Below are positions 10,982 to 22,990 of a DNA stretch of 64,000 nucleotides, piece by piece. The position numbers and the translations under genes are program-made. The notes under the pieces are model-generated. The model did no database searches. It had not been told where the DNA came from and worked only from the letters and a program-made list of their open reading frames with translations. This DNA comes from Scheffersomyces stipitis CBS 6054 (taxonomy: Eukaryota > Ascomycota > Pichiomycetes > Serinales > Debaryomycetaceae). Position 1 is the stretch's first letter. Every line of letters starts with the position of its first letter. The stretch is taken from contig NC_009042.1 in assembly GCF_000209165.1 (NCBI RefSeq), forward strand, positions 2,232,001-2,296,000, written 5' to 3'.

Positions 10982-13261
10982 ATGTCTGCGTCCGGTGTGT
11001 ACTCAACCGACAAAGCCAGTCTTCGTCAAAGAAGCGACAAGGCTGTAGCTGTAAACGGTGAAAGTGAACTTGAAATCGATGCTACCGCTGAAAAACTTGC
11101 TCAGCTCGACGACTCGTCTGAACTCTGTGCTTCTTTGGCCAAATTGGAGCAAATCGTCGCTCCAATTTTTTTCACTGCCATCTCGTTCTTTGTCAGATTT
11201 TACAGAATCTCTGTCAACGATGCTGTCGTATGGGACGAAGCCCATTTCGGCAAGTTTGGTTCCTACTACTTACGTCACGAGTTCTACCACGATGTTCATC
11301 CTCCTTTGGGCAAGATGTTAATCGGTTTGTCCGGCTACTTGGCTGGCTACAATGGCTCGTGGGATTTCCCATCTGGTGAAAAGTACCCAGACTACATTGA
11401 CTATACCAAGATGAGACTCTTCAACGCCACGTTTTCTGCCTTGTGTGTTCCCTTGGCTTATTACACCGGTAAGGAAATCGGCTTCTCCGTTCTCACGACC
11501 TGGTTGTTTACCTTGATGGTCACGTTGGAGTTGTCGTATGTCACATTGGGTAAGTTTATCTTGTTGGACTCCATGCTTCTCTTCTTCACCGTAGCCACTG
11601 TGTTCTGTTTCCTGCGTTTCAACAACTACAACAACGCTAAGTCCGAGTTCTCGAGAAAGTGGTGGAAATGGATCTTATTGACCGGTTTCTCCATTGGCTG
11701 CACCTGTTCCGTAAAGATGGTTGGTTTGTTTGTCACCACACTTGTAGGTATATACACTGTGGTAGATCTCTGGAACAAGTTGGGTGATAAGTCCATCTCA
11801 TGGAAGAAGTACACGCAACACTGGCTTGCCAGAATCCTTGCGTTAATTGCTATCCCCATTTCCATCTTCTTACTTTCGTTCAAACTCCACTTTGATCTCT
11901 TGTACAAGTCTGGAACAGGTGACGCCAATATGTCGTCGCTTTTCCAAGCCAACTTAGTCGGCTCCGATGTTGGGGGTGGTCCCAGAGAAATCTCTATTGC
12001 TCATTCAGTAATCACATTGAAGAACCAAGGCTTGACCGGTGGACTTTTGCATTCTCATGTTCAGACTTTCCCAGAAGGTTCCAAGCAGCAACAGGTTACT
12101 ACCTACGGCCACAAGGATTCTAATAACAACTGGGTGTTCCAGAGATCGAGAGGTGAGACCCCCTATGATACCTCTAACAACAACACTGAGATCGAATACG
12201 TTCTTGACGGCATGAAGATCAGAGTAATGCACCCACAGACTGGAAGAAACTTGCACACTCACGATATTCCTGCTCCTGTCACCAAGGGCCACCATGAAGT
12301 AGCCTGCTACGGTAACATGACCATTGGTGACTTGAAGGATAACTGGTTCGTTGAAATCGTAGAACAGCAGTCTGACGAAGACAAGTTGAGACTTCATCCT
12401 TTGACTACTTCCTTCAGATTGAAGAATGAAGTCATGAACTGTTACTTGGGTGTGACAGGAGTATCTTTGCCTCAGTGGGGTTTCAGACAAGGTGAAGTTG
12501 CCTGCTTCAAGAACCCATTCAAGAAGGACAAGAGAACATGGTGGAACATTGAAAACAACAGAAACGAGATCTTACCACCTGCTCCCGCTGACTTCAAGTT
12601 GCCCAAGACAAAGTTCCTCAAGGACTTTATCCAGCTTAACGTCGCCATGATGGCTACCAACAATGCTTTGGTTCCTGACTCTGATAAGCAAGACGACTTG
12701 GCTTCTGAGGCATGGCAATGGCCTACCTTAAATGTAGGTATCAGAATGTGTAGTTGGGCCAAGGATAAGGTCAAGTACTTCTTGATTGGTTCCACAGTTA
12801 ACACCTGGGCTTCTTCTGTAGGTGTGGTTCTCTTTGCTTTCCTCACTCTCTACTACTTGATCAGATGGCAGAGACAGATTGTCGACTTCCCAGCCAGCGA
12901 GCCTAACAAGTTGAAATTGTTCTTGATGGGAGGTATCTACCCAATGTTCGGCTGGGGTTTACATTTCATGCCATTCGTCATTATGGGAAGAGTCACTTAC
13001 GTCCATCATTATGTGCCAGCGCTCTACTTCGCCTTGATTGTGTTGTGCTACGAAATCGAAAGCTTCACTTCTCCTTTGAACAAGGGTGGTTCCGTCAAGA
13101 AATACATCCGTGGTGCCATCTATATAGCCTGGTACGCTGCTGTTATTGGTGCTTTCTGGTACTGGAGATACATCTCGTGGGGTTTGGAGGGTGCTAAGGA
13201 AGACTGGAAGCACTTGGACCTCTTACCAACATGGAGAATTTCTGACGACAGATACCGCTAG
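10982..13261 (+). CDS. PMT2: Dolichyl-phosphate-mannose protein mannosyltransferase, Pmt2 type
   Basis: ER membrane enzyme that transfers mannose from dolichol phosphate to Ser/Thr of secretory proteins, starting O-mannosylation; in yeasts the Pmt2 subfamily usually pairs with Pmt1. The protein is 759 aa, the same length as S. cerevisiae Pmt2, and its sequence follows Pmt2 rather than Pmt4 throughout. The catalytic Asp-Glu pair is D85-E86 in [14 protein letters not shown], followed by the HDVHPPLGK loop. Several membrane segments flank a luminal MIR region (about 335-520, with LLHSHVQT and NLHTHD repeats). The C-terminal half has further membrane spans and ends without an HDEL signal. Start: ATG at 10982. 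One in-frame CTG (11612) lies in a membrane segment and would be Ser in CUG-Ser yeasts. Confidence 0.95.
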   Translation: MSASGVYSTDKASLRQRSDKAVAVNGESELEIDATAEKLAQLDDSSELCASLAKLEQIVAPIFFTAISFFVRFYRISVNDAVVWDEAHFGKFGSYYLRHEFYHDVHPPLGKMLIGLSGYLAGYNGSWDFPSGEKYPDYIDYTKMRLFNATFSALCVPLAYYTGKEIGFSVLTTWLFTLMVTLELSYVTLGKFILLDSMLLFFTVATVFCFLRFNNYNNAKSEFSRKWWKWILLTGFSIGCTCSVKMVGLFVTTLVGIYTVVDLWNKLGDKSISWKKYTQHWLARILALIAIPISIFLLSFKLHFDLLYKSGTGDANMSSLFQANLVGSDVGGGPREISIAHSVITLKNQGLTGGLLHSHVQTFPEGSKQQQVTTYGHKDSNNNWVFQRSRGETPYDTSNNNTEIEYVLDGMKIRVMHPQTGRNLHTHDIPAPVTKGHHEVACYGNMTIGDLKDNWFVEIVEQQSDEDKLRLHPLTTSFRLKNEVMNCYLGVTGVSLPQWGFRQGEVACFKNPFKKDKRTWWNIENNRNEILPPAPADFKLPKTKFLKDFIQLNVAMMATNNALVPDSDKQDDLASEAWQWPTLNVGIRMCSWAKDKVKYFLIGSTVNTWASSVGVVLFAFLTLYYLIRWQRQIVDFPASEPNKLKLFLMGGIYPMFGWGLHFMPFVIMGRVTYVHHYVPALYFALIVLCYEIESFTSPLNKGGSVKKYIRGAIYIAWYAAVIGAFWYWRYISWGLEGAKEDWKHLDLLPTWRISDDRYR

Positions 13262-13954
13262 GTTTTGCAGTGAAACAATGATGATGCTACCATTCATTGT
13301 TCTATTATTATATTTGTTAATTGCAACTGTAATGGCTGCGAATAAAATTGGAGATGATGAAGATGCACTCATATATATAGGTAAAGACATAGATATGTGT
13401 TTGTACAATACAGGATGATATCAGAAAGCTCTCGGTAATGCCTATACATGAGTATGGCAGTGGTAGACTACATTGAAGAACTTCACAAGCAACTCTTACA
13501 ACAAGAACTTCATTACAACTATATCGGTATATCATTGTTCTGCTGAGTGAACTTTTCATATAATTTAAGTAATAAATCAAAAATGGTTGCGAAATTCGGT
13601 TAATTTCCAATTATGTACAAATTTTACAATCTTTACAAAATTAGAAAAACATGCAGACTTTTGAAGTAAGTTCACATTCATATAAATGAAGGTATAAGAT
13701 CAACAGATCTGAGACTTATTCTAACCCTTATAGTGTACTATCTGTGTATCTTATATTAGCCTAGAAACTTATATGGCAAAATAATCTAAATGCGCATTTC
13801 GGAATCGAAGACCAACCGGCATACAGAACCAGACATCAGAACCAGTCAATTAAATTGGATTTGTAATAGACAAGATACTCTTAAAGTAAATCCAGAGAAA
13901 CCAAGTCCATACCTTGTTTTCCTGACTTTCAAATTTTCATATATCTATAAAATA
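13262..13954. other. Gap between PMT2 and ISA2
   Basis: AT-rich spacer with no supported gene. It includes an in-frame ATG for ISA2 at 13790, which would extend that protein by 55 residues; I do not favour it. A TATAAAA stretch lies at 13946-13952, just before the preferred ATG. Confidence 0.45.
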
Positions 13955-14734
13955 ATGATAGTAAAAACGATTTGTCGGTTTTCGGCAATTCCAAAAGCTG
14001 TTCAAATAACAGAAAGGAGATTTCTCAGTCATTCCATACAATTTTCATCTACAACCTCCAGAATTATACACGGACACAATAAGATACTCCAAACCGGAAC
14101 AACCAATCCAATAAGCTCTGCAGTGTTAGTACTTTCAATCAGGTCTGTAGGTTCAACTTCTGAGCTGGTTCAGAAAACGGCACCAAAGTCGTTTACTGCC
14201 GCCTCCTTTGCACTTCCCAAGAATCCAGAACCTTCTATTCAAACCAATATACAGCCAGGAGTTCCACAAGAAGATATCGACGACTTCAATGCAACTAAGC
14301 TTGTCCATGGAAAGACGGATATGCAGATTGCCATAACAAAAAAAGCCAGTGAGAAGCTCAACAAAATAGCAGTGGATGATAACAATATTAACACAGCATT
14401 GAAAATAGGTGTAGAAAGTGGAGGATGTCACGGATTCCAGTATAACTTAGATCTCACCGACTTGGAAAAGGAACTTGCCCAAGATGAAGATGACGAATTA
14501 CTTGTATTCAAGAGAATAGACGAATCCGGAAACATTGCCCAGATAATCTTGGATGAGTCGTCGTTGGAAATCTTGCAAGATTCTAAGCTAGACTATACTA
14601 AAGAATTGATAGGAAGCTCGTTCAAAATCGTTGATTCCCCATACACTTCTACTTCGTGTGGATGTGGAGCTTCGTTTGATTTTGATTTCGAAAAGTTACA
14701 AAAGACCAAGAGAGAACGAGCAGCTTCCAAATAA
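13955..14734 (+). CDS. ISA2: A-type iron-sulfur assembly protein, mitochondrial (Isa2-like)
   Basis: Late-acting mitochondrial factor which, with Isa1 and Iba57 in yeast, is needed to make [4Fe-4S] clusters for aconitase-type and radical-SAM enzymes. At 259 aa it is longer than S. cerevisiae Isa2 (185 aa), mostly because of a long N-terminal extension. Residues 1-35 are basic and hydroxylated with no acidic residue before E20, like a matrix-targeting presequence. The HesB/IscA fold occupies the C-terminal ~135 residues. The three cluster-binding cysteines are present: C158 in GGCHGFQY, and C235 and C237 in SCGCGASF. The frame is open back to an ATG at 13790; I chose 13955 because it gives a better presequence and sits in an A-rich context. 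Isa1 is the alternative, but the sequence fits Isa2 better. Confidence 0.85.
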   Translation: MIVKTICRFSAIPKAVQITERRFLSHSIQFSSTTSRIIHGHNKILQTGTTNPISSAVLVLSIRSVGSTSELVQKTAPKSFTAASFALPKNPEPSIQTNIQPGVPQEDIDDFNATKLVHGKTDMQIAITKKASEKLNKIAVDDNNINTALKIGVESGGCHGFQYNLDLTDLEKELAQDEDDELLVFKRIDESGNIAQIILDESSLEILQDSKLDYTKELIGSSFKIVDSPYTSTSCGCGASFDFDFEKLQKTKRERAASK

Positions 14735-15184
14735 GCAATACCCAGTTGTTCCAGATTTGCCGATGTGTTGTACAGTTTGAAATGCGGCAATTTGCCAATT
14801 AGAAGTGAGTTGCTATTATAGTAAATCCAAATTCATTGTATTTAGTTCTATATTTATTCATACACAAGTCACGATTAATTTCGATGTATATTTAAACGCA
14901 AAAACGATATACTTAGTATCAAAGAAATGATAAAAATGAAAGCTAACAACGTTGAATTAAATATTGATGCACCTATCATATAATGAGTTGCTGTTAACCG
15001 AGAAAAGGATGATCAGATAAGAAAGCAGCAAGACTATAATACTTATTCAAACAGGGTACAAAAAACAGGTGAAGAAACAAATGAAATGAATACAAAAAGT
15101 CATGAACTTTATGAGGAAGATAGTTTAATAATATCATGTAAGGAGTGATTCGTTTCTCGTTCTTTTCTTTTACGTCGTACTACT
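14735..15184. other. Convergent gap between ISA2 and TPD3
   Basis: AT-rich spacer holding the 3' ends of two converging genes. No gene or notable structure was seen. Confidence 0.5.
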
Positions 15185-17077
15185 TTAGTTCAACAAGTCT
15201 TGGATACCCTGAATACTTTTGCTAGCGTAGAATCTGACGTCAACATCAGTGTCGTTCAGCAACTTTTCTAAGTTAGCAAGAATTTCCAAGTTGATCAACT
15301 TTTTCAACTCTTCGTCCTTGATGGGCAACTTGCTCTTGTTGCGTACAAATGTCTCCACCAATATGAGGTACGACTTGGCTACGTTGAATCTTATGTTGGG
15401 CACAGCGTCTGTGATTAAACTGTTGATGAAGGGCAATACCTTCTTCACTATTATTTGGTAGTCGACGACGGGAATCAACTTGGTGATGGCAAATAGGCAT
15501 GTTATTCTGATGATGAAGTTAGAGTAGTCGATCTTGTCGTCTTCGTCAATCTTGTCGCCGTTATTCAACAAGCGAGTGATGATTTCGTTGTTGGCCCAAT
15601 CTGAACCAAAGATGATGGTCAAATCCTTCAAGTTGTTGACGGCAGCATCACGAATGGCAAATACGGGATCCCACAACCACGACATGCACAACGACAACAA
15701 CTCATCGTTGAAGAAAGACTCACCAAGCTGTTTAGCCAACTTGGGAATGTATTCGATGATGGCCAATCTGACTCTCCACTTGTAGTCTTGAGCCAACTCA
15801 GTAATGGCAGGCAACAAGTTTGTCGACAAGAGGTTGATACCAATGGTTTCATCCACAACAGACAAGTTGGAGATGATGTTCAATCTCACGTCTGGGAACT
15901 CGTCCTTCAACATTACTAAGAAAATGGGCAAAAGCTTATCTATGGTGGATTGCTTCTCTAAGATGGGCGACAAGCCTGTGATGGTGGATGCCAACGAGGC
16001 TCTGACGTTATCTTGGGAGTCCTGGCTCAACTCGTTCACTACAGGGATGATCTTAGAGAGAATAGTGGCTCTAGTGGATTGGTATTTGGTCAAAAGCTCA
16101 CAGAAACTAGGCAATTGCTTAGCGATAGCTTTTCTTACTTCACCCTCATTGTCTTTCATCAACGAGATAAAAGGATCGATCAACTGGAACAAGTCACTTT
16201 CTTCATTGGTGAAGTTTTTGGCGATCTTGGTGAAACGGTCAGCAGCAGTGTAACGCACTCTCCAACTTTCATCCTTGATCAACTTCAAAGCGCTGGTCAA
16301 AAAGTCGGAGTTGAAGCTGTATTCGTTGATCTTTTGGAAGAACTCAAGAATGGCAATCAAAACATCAATACTTAAGAATTTGACCGAGTCCTGGTCGTCA
16401 TTGATGAGGTGCTGGAACATCTTCGAGATTATTTCCCAGTCTTCGTTGTTGATCTTGTTGACGTCGTTGGGTTTTTCTTCGGTGAATTCCGTGAGAAGGT
16501 TGATGAGATGAGGTAAGTTGTTGGCTGCCGCTCTCCTGACCATGGGGTAGTCGTCAGTAACCAATTTCAAGTACAAATTCAACAAATCCCTTCTTGCAGA
16601 AGAGTTTACCTTGAGAATTACAGCTTTGTACAAACCACAACTGGCTACCTTCTTAGAAAACCAATTACCTTGACTTAAGCTACGAATCAATGTCAAGAAT
16701 ATACCGGTCAACTCGTCGAGAGTCAACTCTAAACTGATCTTGTACAATGAGTCGATGGCTTTATCTCTGACAATGGGTTCTTCCATCGATGCGAGAATGG
16801 TTAAGATCTGAATTAATGGTTCACAGTTCTCGTGGCCCCCTACAAGCGGGACAAAGTCTCCAAGCTTTGAAGCCAATACAGCAAAGACTTCTTCCTCATC
16901 GTCCTGGGCTACGTCGTTTAAAAAGGGCAACAATTCCTTGAGCGTCCGTTCAGGGCCCAAAGCGATGGCGATATTGTCCAATTTCTGCATGGCTTCCACA
17001 CGGTTGGACACATCGTCATGTTTCAACTCGTCCATGAGCAATGCCAAAGGATACAAGTCGTCGTTGTAGTTGTCCAT
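15185..17077 (-). CDS. TPD3: PP2A scaffold (A) subunit
   Basis: Structural A subunit of protein phosphatase 2A. It holds the catalytic C subunit and the regulatory B subunits (Cdc55, Rts1) that set substrate choice in mitosis, morphogenesis and stress. The 630-aa protein is built almost entirely of about 15 tandem HEAT repeats. Repeated signatures include DxxxxVR followed by AA or LA, for example DDYPMVRRAAANNL, DESWRVRYTAADRF, DVRASLAST-type and DEFPDVRLNIISNL. The N-terminus DDLYPLALLMDEL matches the start of yeast and animal PR65. Length agrees with S. cerevisiae Tpd3 (635 aa). The ATG is at 17075-17077 on the minus strand. It converges on ISA2 and has a long upstream gap. Confidence 0.95.
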   Translation of the reverse strand: MDNYNDDLYPLALLMDELKHDDVSNRVEAMQKLDNIAIALGPERTLKELLPFLNDVAQDDEEEVFAVLASKLGDFVPLVGGHENCEPLIQILTILASMEEPIVRDKAIDSLYKISLELTLDELTGIFLTLIRSLSQGNWFSKKVASCGLYKAVILKVNSSARRDLLNLYLKLVTDDYPMVRRAAANNLPHLINLLTEFTEEKPNDVNKINNEDWEIISKMFQHLINDDQDSVKFLSIDVLIAILEFFQKINEYSFNSDFLTSALKLIKDESWRVRYTAADRFTKIAKNFTNEESDLFQLIDPFISLMKDNEGEVRKAIAKQLPSFCELLTKYQSTRATILSKIIPVVNELSQDSQDNVRASLASTITGLSPILEKQSTIDKLLPIFLVMLKDEFPDVRLNIISNLSVVDETIGINLLSTNLLPAITELAQDYKWRVRLAIIEYIPKLAKQLGESFFNDELLSLCMSWLWDPVFAIRDAAVNNLKDLTIIFGSDWANNEIITRLLNNGDKIDEDDKIDYSNFIIRITCLFAITKLIPVVDYQIIVKKVLPFINSLITDAVPNIRFNVAKSYLILVETFVRNKSKLPIKDEELKKLINLEILANLEKLLNDTDVDVRFYASKSIQGIQDLLN

Positions 17078-19506
17078 TATGTAATGTGAATTATGATAAT
17101 TATGATGATGGTCAGCTAATGAAGACTATGATATTCAGTTCTGTGAAAACTTAAATTGAATTTATTATTGATGATTTGAATGATTTGAACTGAGATTGAA
17201 AAATGAAAACTACAACAAAACAATTAATAACAATTACGATAAGACTCCAATTTCAATCACAACAATTACAATGAGAACAGTATCAATAACAAAAAGATGG
17301 CGAGATCGTGTGCAATCAGTAGCAATGTAGGTGGATGTTTATTGGTAGTGGCAGTGGTGTTGGGTGATCTGTGTAGATTGGTTCTATGAAGCAGATGAAA
17401 CGAACAATATTGCTATTCTATGGATACTACGCTTCACCAGAAGTCACGGGGTTGAGTGTGTATGGCTGTGGCAGATGAAATGAGCAAGCACTGACTGTTG
17501 GCTGTTGAAACCTGGCGATGAATTGAGACGTGACACAAGAGACTGGCACTTATAGCAAGATGATAATATTTCTACTTTGTTGGACGACGCCTGGAGCTGG
17601 TTGTGTATGGGATCTGAACAAATGGAGGTAGGTGGAAATTTCTCGTGGTGCGCGCACGACTGCGCGACGGGGCAGCTAGGGAGACTAGGGAGGTGTGGGA
17701 AGAAAATAGCGAGAGAGTAGCGAGAGATTTTAGAGCAGGATAGGGCCACTAGTGCGACATTAGAGAAGTTTAGTGACGCTGGAGCCACTCTGGTCAAAAA
17801 TAGAAGAGAGAACAATACAGACTACACGGGAATGTAAATTGTGGAAGCACACTAAAATTGTATATATCCGCCCATTTGCACAAGGAGGGGCGATCATTGG
17901 TGAACTGTCTACTTTTCTAGGTTCTGTATTCTACGCTTCTGAGCTATTTTCCACGCTTTATCTCATATGAATTTTATCCCATCTCGCTCTCACTATTCTA
18001 CACATTTTCGCGGTACACAATTCCTCGCCAGAGAGTCACAATCTCTCGCTAACTCTTGCACAGCACCAGTTCCTTCGCTCGGCTAGCTACAACCTCCGCA
18101 CCTCGCACGTCACGCCTCATCCCTACCCATGGGTAGTCTTCTCTAAACCGTTCTCTTTGTAGGGAAGCAAATGCCCTGACTGAACGGCAATTGCTGTCTG
18201 CTTCCACGAGAATCCAGATCCAGTCCTGGAAATCTGTGTCATCCAGTGATAGTCAGGAGAAATTCTGTATAAGAATGTCTGCCAGATGCATATGTCTATG
18301 ACGTCATCACGATTATAGACTCAAAATAGCACTCTGGAAATACACCAATCCCTGTGATTCTCCGTGAACACACGGAAATCCCTTATCTATCATACAGATG
18401 CCTCAAGCTGCCTTGCTCTTTATAGCGAGGATGGAAATACTCTGCTCGAACTCTTTGTAGGGAATCTGTTGCTAGCCGTTAGAGCTGACGCATAAGGACG
18501 CCCATAATGTGAATGATAAACCAAGATTTCTATTTCTATTTCTATCGGATATTCTCTTATATCTAAGCTCAATTCAGGTTCTAAAGTGGATTATTCTTCG
18601 AAGAGAAGCAAACAAATCATAGATATGTCATTGACATGTCTGATTGCATCGTAATTGCAAGTGATACTTGTTTAATTTTCATAAAAATTCTTGTGTAAGT
18701 CAACTCGAAGATCCTGTTGACGTATTTTTCTTAAGCTAATATTTCATTAGAAAGTGTTTCTCAGATGGCTGCAACTTAAGGGAACGAAGATTAACTTAGC
18801 ATTTTCCAAGATATATTCAGATATTAATAAAATTAACGCAAAATTTTGGCTGCGAAAAAGAATAGATACGCAAGCGCAATTTTATCTCTGCCCATAGTGA
18901 TAGGAGATCTCCCTATTGTGTCCCTGCAACATCCGCAATACGCAATTCTTTACTTCATGCAACTTGTTTGAGGTAGGTGCAAATGGTCTGTGATTTTTCT
19001 GGTCACTTATTCGTCAATCTGCATTTACACTACAAGAAATTCAACATCTCAATACCAACTGATACCAGGTTTTCTCATTGCCGATGCCACCTTACTTAAT
19101 ATGATGCATTTGATATATTACGAATTGAGCCTACAGCTCTGGATAACCAAAGGGGTGGAAAGACAGACTTGTACAGTGTTGTACCTTAACAAGCAGCGGA
19201 AGCTGACCAGCAAAACTTTCAAAATTTTCTAAACTTATTTTGTCACTACGGTAGATATGATCATTGCCGATCTCTATTTTCATGGATCTGAACATCACCT
19301 TGCTGAAATGTAACTACCATCCCACCACTATACGTCTTCATATCATCCAAGTATTCAGACGGGTGCCATCTGAAAAGTGACACGCATATATACATGTCAT
19401 CACGTGAGAACATGCAAAACGTGTTTCCTTATAATTCTCCAGACTCAATACTGTTTTCATTCAACAGCGTCTGTAACAAAAGAAGATCAATAGTATCATC
19501 TCAGAA
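17078..19506. other. 2.4-kb gap between TPD3 and the PMU1-like gene
   Basis: Divergent intergenic region. It contains a short tandem TTTCTA repeat at 18527-18544 and CACG-containing words near the PMU1-like end. Candidate frames start with TTG or show no protein-like features. Nothing else was recognised. Confidence 0.45.
18527..18544. repeat. Tandem TTTCTA x3
   Basis: Three perfect head-to-tail copies of the 6-bp unit TTTCTA in an intergenic region. No function is implied. Confidence 0.7.
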
Positions 19507-20469
19507 ATGGCCACCAATCCTAGTTCATTGGATGTGCTCGACTCGCACATTTCTAGCGGAGAAGCTGAGGAATACATCAGCAAATTGAAGCAGTTCGAAG
19601 CTACTTTAGCTACCTACTGGAAATTCGAGGTTGTGCCAGCGATATTCCAGCAATCATTGGCGGAAACGGACGAGCTGAAGTTCAACTACTTGGACAACCA
19701 TTTCGGGATCTTGCAGTCGTGGGATTCTATCGTAGAGAAACTCAACAAATTGAATGCTTCCGGTGGCCCAGATGAATCGTACAAGCTTGTGTTTTTAGCC
19801 AGACACGGCCAGGGTTTCCACAATTTGGCCCACTCTAAGTACGGGAATAAAGCTTGGAATGAACACTGGTCAAAGCTCAATGGCGATGGCGAAATCGTCT
19901 GGGGTCCAGATCCTAACTTGACGGAATTGGGAATCTCCCAGGCCAAGGAAAACGCTGCTGTGTGGAAACAAGAGTTGGTCAACAATGTGTCTGGAAACGC
20001 AAAGTTGATTTTACCCACTAAATGGTTTGTGTCTCCGTTGAGCAGATCCATTGACACTTTAATCAATACCTGGAAGGATATCGTAGATTTGCAAAAGGTC
20101 AATCCACTTATCCAGGAAAAGTTGAGAGAAACGACTGGTATCCATACCTGTGACAAAAGGTCACCTAGAAGAGTAATTGCTGAAAAATACGAGAGTAAAG
20201 GACTTATAATCGAGCCTGGCTTCGAAGAAGAAGACACCTACTACAAGGATGATTATCGTGAAACTGTAGCTGAACATTCACTCAGAATCAACAAGAACCT
20301 CCAGCAGATCTTCAGTGAATATCCACAGGATTCGATTCTCAGTTTCACCAGTCATTCCGGTTCTATCAGAGCACAGCTTCTTGCATTGGGACATCGTTCT
20401 TTTGCAGTGGGAACGGGAGGCATGATTCCCGTGTTCGTCAAGGCTACTAGACACCACAACAAGCTTTAG
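19507..20469 (+). CDS. PMU1: Histidine phosphatase / phosphomutase-like protein (Pmu1-like)
   Basis: Member of the histidine phosphatase (phosphoglycerate mutase-like) superfamily, closest to S. cerevisiae Pmu1, a putative phosphomutase or phosphatase of uncertain substrate. At 320 aa it is slightly longer than Pmu1 (295). The catalytic RHG motif is in FLARHGQGFHN, with the phospho-accepting His at residue 100. The second essential His is residue 283 in SFTSHSGSIRAQ. The conserved middle Arg is in FVSPLSRSIDT. The DPNLTELG..QA block, typical of the family, links them. No signal peptide or membrane segment is seen, so it is probably cytosolic. Start: ATG at 19507. The molecular activity in this organism is inferred from family only; the symbol is tentative. 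Confidence 0.8.
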   Translation: MATNPSSLDVLDSHISSGEAEEYISKLKQFEATLATYWKFEVVPAIFQQSLAETDELKFNYLDNHFGILQSWDSIVEKLNKLNASGGPDESYKLVFLARHGQGFHNLAHSKYGNKAWNEHWSKLNGDGEIVWGPDPNLTELGISQAKENAAVWKQELVNNVSGNAKLILPTKWFVSPLSRSIDTLINTWKDIVDLQKVNPLIQEKLRETTGIHTCDKRSPRRVIAEKYESKGLIIEPGFEEEDTYYKDDYRETVAEHSLRINKNLQQIFSEYPQDSILSFTSHSGSIRAQLLALGHRSFAVGTGGMIPVFVKATRHHNKL

Positions 20470-22990
20470 CTTGTTCTAGACATTTAGAGTTAGAATGCAT
20501 ATATAATGTATAGAGTACATGATTGTTCTTATCAGATGGAAAATCCTTGTAATGCAATCGTCAGCTTCTTTCACAAAACGCAGCTCATAGTCGACTGCTT
20601 TAGTTGAAAAGTCTGCATTGGCAGGCTTAACAAAAATTTTTCCAGCGAAAAAATATGGTTAAAAAAGATCTACGAGATGATGTGCGCAATATTTTTGGGT
20701 GCAATCTAACTTCAGCTGCAGCTTCACAATTTTTTGCAATGGCAGGCGATGATGTCAAACAAGTAGCTTACATGCTGCCAAGGCGGTGACCCCGGAATCA
20801 AGCCCGATGCATTCTAATAAAAAGTTATCGAAGCTCAGCTTACGACCGGCATTTTGACCAGAATCCCACTGCACAAACTGTGCTGTTTAGATGAAGCATA
20901 ACTTTTATTAAATTCTACTGTTGCACCACCTGATGAGAAGCTTTTCTAGTGTTGTCCTAGAAGAGAAAACGTCTTACATCTACGGGTAAATGGCATGGCA
21001 GCTCCCAAAGTCTTTCTCTGCCGGTTGGATCGCCTCTTTTCCCTTCAGTCAGTACGAGAAGCGGCGAAATCAGAAAAACTAAAGCTAATGTCACACGACA
21101 ATGCAAATCAAGGTTTCATGAAACCAACAACAATAAAAGGCCGGACTAAATGAAAATTTTGCTCCCAGCTAGAAAGAGAAGCTATCCAGAACCAACTGGG
21201 AGGGTATGTAGAGAATACAACCTCATGCGCCACACGGGAAAACAGGCACGGCATACTCGCTGCAGAGTCCGTTTTTAGCCATTGTAAGCGACAGGTTTGT
21301 ACCACAATGGACTTTTCCAAAAGGTTCTGGGTGTTGAGGGAGCTATAAGTAGATTCTAGAGTGCAACTATTGTCGCTGGTCAGACCATGATATGAAAACC
21401 TTGAAGCTTATAGCTTTTCTAGAATGGGGTAATTTGTCCCTTTTTCTTATTTAGGTTTCGTGCAAGCTCTCCTCGAACGCCATTTTTCTTGTCTACCAGA
21501 AAAAGAACTTAAGAGTTCTGATAGGCTCCATTTTGTTAGCGGTTGCGCCAATCTTAGCGTTTCCTCGTGCTAAACAGCAGTATTCAGTACCTGCCTTCAA
21601 CCTTGTTTTGTATGTGAAATTGGGGATTTTGTCACAGTTAATAAGGTTTCCAGCTGGCGTCTATTTTAGCGAGCACATAAGCAAACAATACAACAAGCTA
21701 AAAAGGGGCTAAGAAGCATTCCACTTCCGAAATGAAGCTTTTAGCTAGGCAACATTGGGCACTAACGGCTATTTTCGACTCCTAGTTCGGTGTTCGCAAT
21801 ACCACAACGGCGTTATTATTAAGATCAGGGTTTCACCAGCTGTTCGGCTGTCTTGTGAATTACGAAATCTCGCTGTATAATGTTAGTAATGGATGATGCA
21901 GGAGTGCAGGAGTAGTTTATTAGTGCATAATTCGGGACAATGATGGAACCTCACACGACTCTTATTTGGCGACTGCCCTCAGATTTGACAAGGAATTTCG
22001 CCTACTCCAGAGATAAGGTGAAATTGCTCGCCACAGAGAAGCAAACTTGGTTATCTTCCTAAGAAAAATTTGCAAGAGAAAAAAATCAGTAACCTTCGAG
22101 ATGCGTTTCTTGTCCAAATACGACGTGGTATGGACAAAAGTCTGTGAATCACTTGTTCACCTGACCAGCGTTAGCGACAGATCTCGCCTGCCTTTAGCCC
22201 CTGCAAAAAGCCAGCAACAACAACCCTGACAATACGAGAACCCCTAATAATAGGGTAGACCTAACCTTGATCCACGTGGTAGGCTCCTCCAGATAGTGTG
22301 GGCTGGAGGGTATTTTGGCAGGTGTCGCAAAATGCACTTGGCCCAATACGGTAAGAGTAGGTGTGATATTAGAATTTGATCCTTTATGGGGATACGGAAA
22401 TCGCTGGTGCCTCCACGACAATCCTTATAATTTCAGATCCCCCTACCAGAAACAGAGTTCACTATTACATACAAAATATTGTGCGTAAATAATATTTAAA
22501 GTTTGTATTTTTAATAATAAGCTCTAGACTAGTTTTCGAACCTTTTTATATATACTGGCGTTGCTTCCCTGGTAAAATAATTGGTGTGATACGGGATTTT
22601 TTGTCACTGTCAGTTAAACGTTTTTTTGATTTCAAACCAACCTCTTCTTTTGCAAATTTGTTTGCTAGCTACATAGACTTTGTAATTCGGACATTCCGCC
22701 TCACCAACCATTGATAACGCAGCTTCGAGCACAAAAGCAAAAGTTCTGTATTCGGTGCACCTGATAACTCCAAGAATTTCTAAAAAAAAAATCGGAACCT
22801 TCAGAATCCCAGAGTCTAGTGCTAATATCCAACTCAAAGCTCGCTCATATTCTGCTCCACCAACTAGGTTCATTCATTTCCTACACCCTCGAACATATAT
22901 CCAGGATTCAGTAGCACATTCGCGCTGTCGGCACTATCCAGCCTAGTCTTTCTTTCGCGCAGAACCTATCCATAGCCACAAGTTAGTTCC
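20470..22990. other. 2.5-kb gap before the VTC5-like gene
   Basis: Intergenic sequence with only short unsupported frames. It includes A- and T-runs (22783-22791, 22621-22626) and a TATATATA stretch near 22548. Part of this is the promoter of the following gene. No repeat family or RNA gene was recognised. Confidence 0.45.

Noticed and set aside
17444..17815. 123-codon minus-strand frame upstream of TPD3
   Set aside because: Begins with TTG and has Ser/Cys/His-rich chance composition.
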